From NCBI GenBank assembly GCA_963932145.1, contig OZ010580.1:2920634-2984633 (forward strand): DNA of 64,000 nucleotides, written 5' to 3'. The position numbers and the translations under genes were made by a program. A model generated the notes under the pieces. The model was given only the letters and a program-made list of their open reading frames with translations. It was not told the origin of the DNA and searched no databases. Below, piece after piece: positions 58,455-64,000 of the stretch. The stretch is from Acanthosepion lycidas. Taxonomy: Eukaryota; Mollusca; Cephalopoda; Sepiida; Sepiidae. Within the stretch, counting starts at the first letter, position 1; each line of letters starts with the position of its first letter.

Positions 58455-58812
58455 TTTATTTCTGCGATGAGGTATTATGTACACTATTTACATTATTCGG
58501 ACTATTGTCCTCATCTTTGTCGCCATATTTATTACAACGTTTCGGCCTTTCAGTATCTGTCTATATTTCTGAGATGGGGTATTATGTACACTACTTACAT
58601 TATTCGGACTATTGTTCTCATCTTTGTCGCCATATTTATTACAACGTTTCGGCCTTTCATTATCTGTCTATATTTCTGAGATGGGGTATTATGTACACTA
58701 CTTACATTATTCGGACTATTGTCCTCATCTTTGTCGCCATAATTATTACAACGTTTCGGCCGTTGTGCACTCCGGCCTTCTTGAGGTGTTTGGAATGTCG
58801 AACTGAACCTCC
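58455..58812 (-). mobile_element. Fold-back family element with triplicated tail
   Basis: Three tandem minus-oriented tail units of about 105 bp (ATGAGGTATTATGTACACTA, ACTATTGTCCTCATCTTTG, ACAACGTTTCGGCCTTTCA). The third joins the body (CGTTTCGGCCGTTGTGCACT, GGAATGTCGAACTGAACC), which is then cut. The tRNA-like head is absent. Confidence 0.88.
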
Positions 58813-58819
58813 TGAAGAA

Positions 58820-59405
58820 TAGTGTAAATAGTGCCTGAATATTATGTGTGGAAGAGAAGTTAGCAATAGCTATTTCAACAAATCAAATGTGTTCTCAAAC
58901 ATGAGGTCAAAAATCCTTAATAGATGCATGCATAGGAAAGCCTGATTATAAGAATACAGGTTTTTTTTCTTGTTTTCTTTTTCTTTTTTTTTTTTTTTGG
59001 TGGGGGTATTCATGTGTTTTATATCTTTTTAAGCTTATGCTTTTAGGTTTTAGCAGTAATTTTATTAATAAATTTGTTTCTCGTTAATTCCCTCTTAGCC
59101 AGTTTACCTTGATGATCCGATGTGTTGAAACCAAGGTAGGTAGTATCTGGCTCATTAGGATTTATTTCTTTTAATTTTGCTCTACTTAACGTATTGAGCA
59201 ATCTTCATTTTAACTTATTATTCGCTGGATTTTTTTCTATGTTCCAGAGATTCAAGGTACTGGACAATTTCTTTCACTCTCTTCGGAGGATTCTGGGGCC
59301 TTTTTTTTTCTTTCTTTTTCTTTCTTATTTTTCCATTTTTCCTCGGATGCCAATTTATTTGAAATTGTTCTATGCAGGTTTTTTCACCGAGTTTAAATAG
59401 ATTTA
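58820..59405. other. No gene seen
   Basis: T-rich tracts near 58960-59000 and 59300-59340. No supported gene. Confidence 0.4.
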
Positions 59406-59407
59406 CA

Positions 59408-59441
59408 TTATATATATATATATACACACACACAACACACT

Positions 59442-59477
<36 letters not shown>

Positions 59478-59600
59478 GTATATTTAGGCAGTAATTTTTC
59501 ATTAATGTATGTTTCATTAAATAATATAAACAAGTTTTTTCTATTTCTTTTAAATAAGTTCCTTTCATAACTTTTTCTACCACAAGGGAAAATGCAATTG
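59408..59600 (-). pseudogene. Penelope-like element N-terminal fragment with (TA)n
   Basis: On the minus strand YERNLFKRNRKNLFILFNET then YINEKLLPKYTQY, in one frame, matches the N-terminal blocks at 23.05 and 46.27 kb and shows what follows FNET when no TA tract intervenes. TA tracts (59410-59423, 59444-59474) follow directly. Confidence 0.75.
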
Positions 59601-59847
59601 ATGCTTACAAATGTGTGAGTGTCACGTGTTTTACAAAATAAATATCTCAATGTCTATCGTATTTTAACAATTATTAATTATTATTAATCATTATTAGTTC
59701 TGGTATATTTCTATCGAAGTGCTTTTGGGAGATTTTTGGTCGTTAAAGTGTATAGTGACAAATGAAACGCTAAAAACATCAGAGACATTATACGATTATG
59801 AGGACTGTCTATGACACAAGAGGAAACTAACATTCATCATGTAAAAA

Positions 59848-59980
59848 AATTGCAATAATTAAAATAATAATTTCTAATAATTAAAATAATAATTTGTAAT
59901 TATTAAAATAATAATTTGTAATGACTAAAATAACAATTTGCGATAGCTATAATTATAATTTGGAATAATTAAAATAATTT
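59848..59980. repeat. AT-rich tandem repeat, about 23-24 bp unit
   Basis: About five or six diverged copies of AATAATTAAAATAATAATTT. Confidence 0.85.
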
Positions 59981-59984
59981 ATTA

Positions 59985-60765
59985 AGTTGAAGCTGGATTT
60001 GAAACAGAATAGTTATAAAGAAAGCATCATCCTATCACAAATTTATACGTGACATTTAAAAATAAATACACTAATGTACGTTAGTTTTTGCACAACATTG
60101 GCAGCGTACATAGTGGATTAAAAGCAAATGCTGTTCTCCTCCATGACAACGGAAGGGCCACACGTACAGAAGAATAAGAGGATAAACTTTGGAACTCAAT
60201 TGATCTGTTCTAATCCACCCACCATATCCACCTGAGCTTCTACCAACCGATTATTAACGTTTTCAATCGCTTCCAACTTCCAAGATGAGGAAAAGCTTTT
60301 CTCTAATGAAAACCAAATTCTCAAGAGTTTGTTAAAAACTTTTCCACGTGGAAATCTGCAGAATTTTATTCCAAAGTAATCGAAGAGTTGCCTAACAAGC
60401 GACAACAAAGTATGGCTAATAAAATGAATAAAATGCTTTATTTTTTTTTTTTTTTTTTTTTTTTAGTTGATTTTGAAGAATAATTCCGAAGAATAAAGTT
60501 TATAAACAAAAAATGGAATTTTTTCAATTTTTCTACTAGCAGGGAATCTGAACATGAATCAAGATTCCAATAACTAAAATTACTAATTAGTCAACGACAG
60601 AGAGTAGAATAAAATGGGACGAAATGTAAAATGTTTGTAGAAATGGAAGATGACCTCCCACAAAATGGGACAAATCTACAATGCAATTATTTTATTTCAA
60701 ACTCCTTTCATTTAATGGCTAAATCATAGATTTATGCAGAACACAATAAATTTTTCTTTTTATGT
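59985..60765. other. No gene seen; poly(T) tract
   Basis: A T run lies at 60439-60464. The remainder is AT-rich without recognised coding. Confidence 0.45.
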
Positions 60766-60769
60766 GCCG

Positions 60770-61262
60770 TGTCCCTTCAGAGTGTAGGTGATCATGGCTC
60801 TTCACTTCTCCCTATCTTTTGTAGCTCTCAGTAAGTTTCGATCCTCTGCTACCTCCCCCAGACCAAGTTCTATCAACCACTTGCTTAAGCCCGCCAGGTA
60901 TACCATGCGTTGCTTTACCCTGTCTCTCTTTCCCTCTATTCGACCTGTGAGTATCAGATTCTCCAGACCCTTCTTCCTCATTATGTGTCCCAGAAATTTT
61001 AGCTGCCTCTTCCTTGTGTTAAGCATAAGCTTCCTCCTTGTTTGCATCCTCTCCAAAACCTCATCGTTGCTCATATGCTCGGTCCATGATATCCTTAGCA
61101 TCCTTCTGTAGAACCATACCTCCGTTGCCTCGAGTCACTTCTTCAACCGTTCAACATTCGTTGCCGTATAGGAAGACAGATATCACATAGCAGCTCAGTA
61201 ATCTTTTGTTTGTTGCAAAAGAAATTCTCTTGTCTCGCAGTACTCTGCCCAGCTTTTGGACA
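60770..61262 (-). pseudogene. LINE (RTE/CR1-like) 3'-end fragment
   Basis: On the minus strand a degraded RT C-terminal part (about 61262-61110) leads into MLRISWTEHMSNDEVLERMQ, KRQLKFLGHIMRKKGLENLI, LTGRIEGKRDR and KQRMVYLAGLSKWL. This is the W-T-N-E-L-R...LGHIMRK-LENL--TG-I-GKR-RGRQR end typical of such LINEs. It is the best-preserved 3' end of the family seen at 0, 18.5 and 36.2 kb. 5'-truncated, as usual for LINE copies. Confidence 0.85.
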
Positions 61263-61441
61263 TGATTTTTTTTTCTGTTTTAAAATTCCCATTTTCGTTT
61301 TGGTTTTTCTTTGAAAAGTTGTTTTTATTGTGACAGACAGGACAAAATCAGAATATCTGAAATTTACTAAAATTTCTTGTGCATTCGTTGAAAGATTGAA
61401 CGTTTATATCACGATTTCTCGATTGAATTATGAGGTCAAAT

Positions 61442-61891
61442 CTATCATTTCCAGATCTTAGGATGTCAATGTCTTCATATCATTTCCAGATCTTATGATG
61501 TCAATGTCTTCATATTTCCAGATCTTAGGATGCCAATGTCTTCATATCATTTCCAGATCTTAGGATGTCAATGTCTTCATATCATTTCCAGATCTTATGA
61601 TGTCAATGTCTTCATATTTCCAGATCTTAGGATGCCAATGTCTTCATATCATTTCCAGATCTTAGGATGTCAATGTCTTCATATCATTTCCAGATCTTAG
61701 GATGTCAATGTCTTCATATCATTTCCAGATCTTAGGATGTCAATGTCTTCATATCATTTCCAGATCTTAGGATGCCAATGTCTTCATATCATTTCCAGAT
61801 CTTAGGATGTCAATGTCTTCATATCATTTCCAGATCTTAGGATGCCAATGTCTTCATATCATTTTCAAATCTTATGTCAATGTCTTCTTAT
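61442..61891 (+). repeat. Minisatellite of 31-35 bp units carrying a 3' splice-site sequence
   Basis: Thirteen tandem units, each with ATCATTTCCAGATCTTAGGA then TGTCAATGTCTTCAT; some units lack ATC (about 32 bp). The last unit is degraded (ATTTTCAAATCTTATG). Every intact unit reproduces the TTTCCAG|ATCTTA junction that opens the KCNQ exon directly downstream, so the array appears to have grown by duplication of that intron-exon boundary. Confidence 0.96.
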
Positions 61892-61900
61892 CATTTCCAG

Positions 61901-62076
61901 ATCTTATGATTGTCTCGGCCAGTGTCATCGTCCTTGCAGTCGGCAGTGCCGGACGAATATTCGCCACTTCATCTTTGCGGGGCCTTCGTTTCTTCCAAAT
62001 TTTACGAATGGTACGCATGGACAGACGTGGTGGTACCTGGAAATTACTTGGGTCTGTCGTCTGGGCACACCGACAG
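61901..62076 (+). CDS. KCNQ: KCNQ (Kv7) potassium channel exon: S3 end, S4 and S4-S5 linker
   Basis: The 176 bp exon starts after a pyrimidine-rich acceptor (TTATCATTTCCAG) and ends at CGACAG|GTACGTATG, a consensus donor. It enters in phase 1 (first codon completed by one base of the previous exon) and leaves in phase 0, giving 59 residues. Residues 2-14 are hydrophobic (end of S3). [20 protein letters not shown] and [20 protein letters not shown] form S4 and the linker. S4 charges are at residues 27, 30, 36, 39 and 42, with Gln at 33 in the third charge position, a hallmark of the KCNQ family. [17 protein letters not shown] is near-identical to Kv7.2-7.5 proteins as I remember them. KCNQ channels form tetramers in the plasma membrane and carry slow, non-inactivating K+ current; this segment senses voltage. 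No other exon is in view. Not a pseudogene by any visible sign. Confidence 0.93.
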
Positions 62077-64000
62077 GTACGTATGTTCTATAATTAAAAA
62101 AAAAACTCTTGTTACAATAAAATAGGATTTTTTCTAATCACAGAATTTAATGTCATTCGAAGATAATATTTGCATGCTTATCAGTTTTAGCAAATATATA
62201 AAGCATTTAGCCTTTAAACAGCAACTGATTTATCAACTTTCTCGTGATCCCAAAAGTGTTATTTTTTAGATGAGGAAAGGTTGCGTCTATTGCGAGATTA
62301 GGAGTTCAAAGGTCATCGCTTCGCCACAGTTTTGTTTAGCTGGTTTTTAGCTTTGAGTTGTAAACTGACGCTCATTGGCTGAAAAGGTGTCGTCACTTTA
62401 AATTATATGCGAATTTACTCAGGGAAACATAAATTATTACACAAATGCGATTGCTATATATTTCTTTAATTCTAAGAAGGATGACATTATTTAAAAAAAA
62501 AGATTAACATTTGTTCAATTTCGAGAATGGCAAATTATTCAAAAAGTAATTACATAGGTGCAATGTCAAAGATTACTGCATTACATAGAAATGAATAACA
62601 TTGGTTCTCTCCTGAAATCTGTTACCGTATTTGAAAAGTATGTTTTCAATTCCAAACTTTTGTATATCATTTTAAAAAAAAAGAACGGCATGGATTTTGA
62701 TTTGAAGCATTAGGAGGACTGCCTATGTCACAAGTTCAATACCAAGATTTGCTATATTCTTTACAAAAAAGTATCAACAGTTCGATGATTCTAAGAGCTA
62801 TGTCTTTTAGAAAAGAATGAAGAATTGCTACATTACAGAGCCACAATGGTATTGTTCACTTCTACATTATGTAGAAAGAAATAGTAGGTATTCAATTTAA
62901 AGAATCGCTACATTAAGTTCGAATTAGATATAGAATAGAATAACTTGGTATCAGTTTTAAGAATTGGTACATCGCTCGAATAGAATAAAATGAATTCAGT
63001 TCCAAGAACTAGTACATTATTTTGAAAAGAATCCCATGATTTTAATTCCAAGTCTTCTGGGATCTTTAGAAAATAATTTCATGGTTTCGATTCTAAGTAT
63101 TAGTATTATTATGTCCCAAACCAGTTCAGTTCGAAAAGTCTTTAAAGGTTCTACGCGATGATTCTTTCAAAAGACAAAAGACGATTGAGTTTTTTATGAT
63201 TCCATTTCTCATTTTCATGTCCTTATTTTTTTTCTCCTTTAAACAACGATCTTTATACAAATTTTCAGTGCTTATGAAAAATCTTGAAAATTTCGAAATG
63301 TATATTTAACTAAAACATCACGATTGACATGTCAATTTCATTGATCTGAAAGGAGTCAACATGTAATATCGATACAAAGTCATAATGAAAATCTATTAAT
63401 ATGTTAAATATAATGAGAATCTATTAAATATCACCTTTAGGACTACATGCCTATCATATACACCGTATATACTCGTGTAACGAGAGATTTCGTGTATCGG
63501 GCGACCGACAAATTTTCACTTTTAAAAAATGATTTTATTATATACTGCGTATATCATATGAAATCGAATTACAATAAACTAACCTCTTTTCCTGTATCCC
63601 TTTATCCGATCTTCTAGTTAAATAAATTAAAAAAGTAAAATAGAATGATAAAAGTATCGTTAGTAACGCTATACTCGTTTCGTAAACACGTACAGCCATA
63701 AACAACCGAACGAGAAACACCTAAACATCTTAGAAACGTAAACAATAGAAATGATGCATATTTGCTATGTTTGTATTTTATAAGACGATACTAATATCTG
63801 AATATTACATGCATTATTATTGGATACAGTTAAGTAAAACATCAGTTTTATCAAAATCATGTTTATTTTACACTAAATAGCTATATAGTTTGGTCAACTG
63901 TAGAATAACAAGACAATAAACAGCACTTACCGGCGTAAGAGTCCCAGCTAGCGTCCAGCTGGCAGACAAAAATAAAGCAGGTTGTAACTTAATACAAACC
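62077..64000 (+). other. KCNQ intron, no further exon seen
   Basis: Begins with the donor GTACGT. AT-rich; neither the S5 nor the pore (GYG) exon was found. At about 63461-63500 CACCGTATATACTCGTGTAA resembles the start of some pogo-type transposon ends, but no partner end is in view. Confidence 0.6.

Noticed and set aside
61807-62097. A 96-codon frame with Met start covering the KCNQ exon
   Set aside because: The first 31 codons are minisatellite. The real coding part is bounded by splice sites at 61901 and 62076, so this is not a separate gene with its own start.
61842-62125. Two other long frames over the KCNQ exon
   Set aside because: They are out of frame with the conserved S4 sequence and extend through the donor site.
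63461-63720. A second pogo-like transposon at the right edge
   Set aside because: Only an end-like CCGTATATACTCG is seen; the minus-strand frame next to it has no transposase block and the other end is outside the window.

Overview
The window looks like non-coding DNA of an animal nuclear genome, almost certainly a mollusc and most likely a cephalopod of the octopus type. The reasons are spliced gene structure, an animal KCNQ channel exon, very many long (TA)n, (CA)n and (GATA)n tracts, several decayed LINE, mariner/pogo and Penelope-like elements, and tRNA-derived short repeats. The octopus assignment is inference; I could not run a search. There is no operon-like gene content, no rRNA and no functional tRNA that I can support.

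The only host coding sequence I can defend is one exon near the right end (61901-62076, plus strand). It encodes the end of S3, the S4 voltage sensor and the S4-S5 linker of a KCNQ (Kv7) potassium channel, with a good 3' splice site and a consensus GTACGT donor. No other exon of that gene is visible, so most of the 61.9 kb upstream and 1.9 kb downstream is probably KCNQ intron. Just upstream of the exon is a 31-35 bp minisatellite (about 61442-61891) whose unit contains the exon's own 3' splice-site junction, giving a dozen look-alike acceptors in front of the real one.

Layout. 1-0.3 kb: LINE reverse transcriptase (RT) fragment. 1.2-2.0 kb: mariner-type transposase remnant. 3.8-4.5 kb: second mariner remnant with an internal duplication. 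5.0-6.7 kb: LINE endonuclease/RT remnant split by a (TA)n tract. 7-14 kb: AT- and T-rich sequence with tRNA-like short repeats and a retrotransposon protease-like scrap. 16-17 kb and 22-32 kb: dense Penelope-like (PLE) ends, inverted pairs and microsatellites. 18.5-20.4 kb: LINE remnant joined to a fold-back element. 33-38 kb: more fold-back elements, one inserted in a LINE with an 11 bp target duplication, and GATA tracts. 38.3-40.4 kb: mariner remnant, then a pogo-like transposon with both inverted ends and TA duplications. 41.8-44.5 kb: minisatellites, GATA array and a fold-back element. 45.7-50 kb: PLE junctions and the best-preserved PLE RT gene (48300-49692), bounded by identical 105 bp direct repeats. 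50-54 kb: tRNA-like SINEs, a Tigger/pogo-like transposase, a PLE GIY-YIG fragment and an inverted PLE-end pair. 54-58 kb: very long (TA)n blocks, one punctuated by seven TTAATTAA sites. 57.7-61.3 kb: PLE, fold-back and LINE fragments. 61.4-62.1 kb: minisatellite and KCNQ exon.

Two themes recur. (TA)n tracts lie directly against the same few PLE-end sequences at many loci, as if seeded there. One tRNA-headed repeat family occurs mostly as head-to-head inverted pairs and carries a CUGANGA-stem-GAAA motif resembling a hammerhead ribozyme core. All transposon genes seen here are broken.
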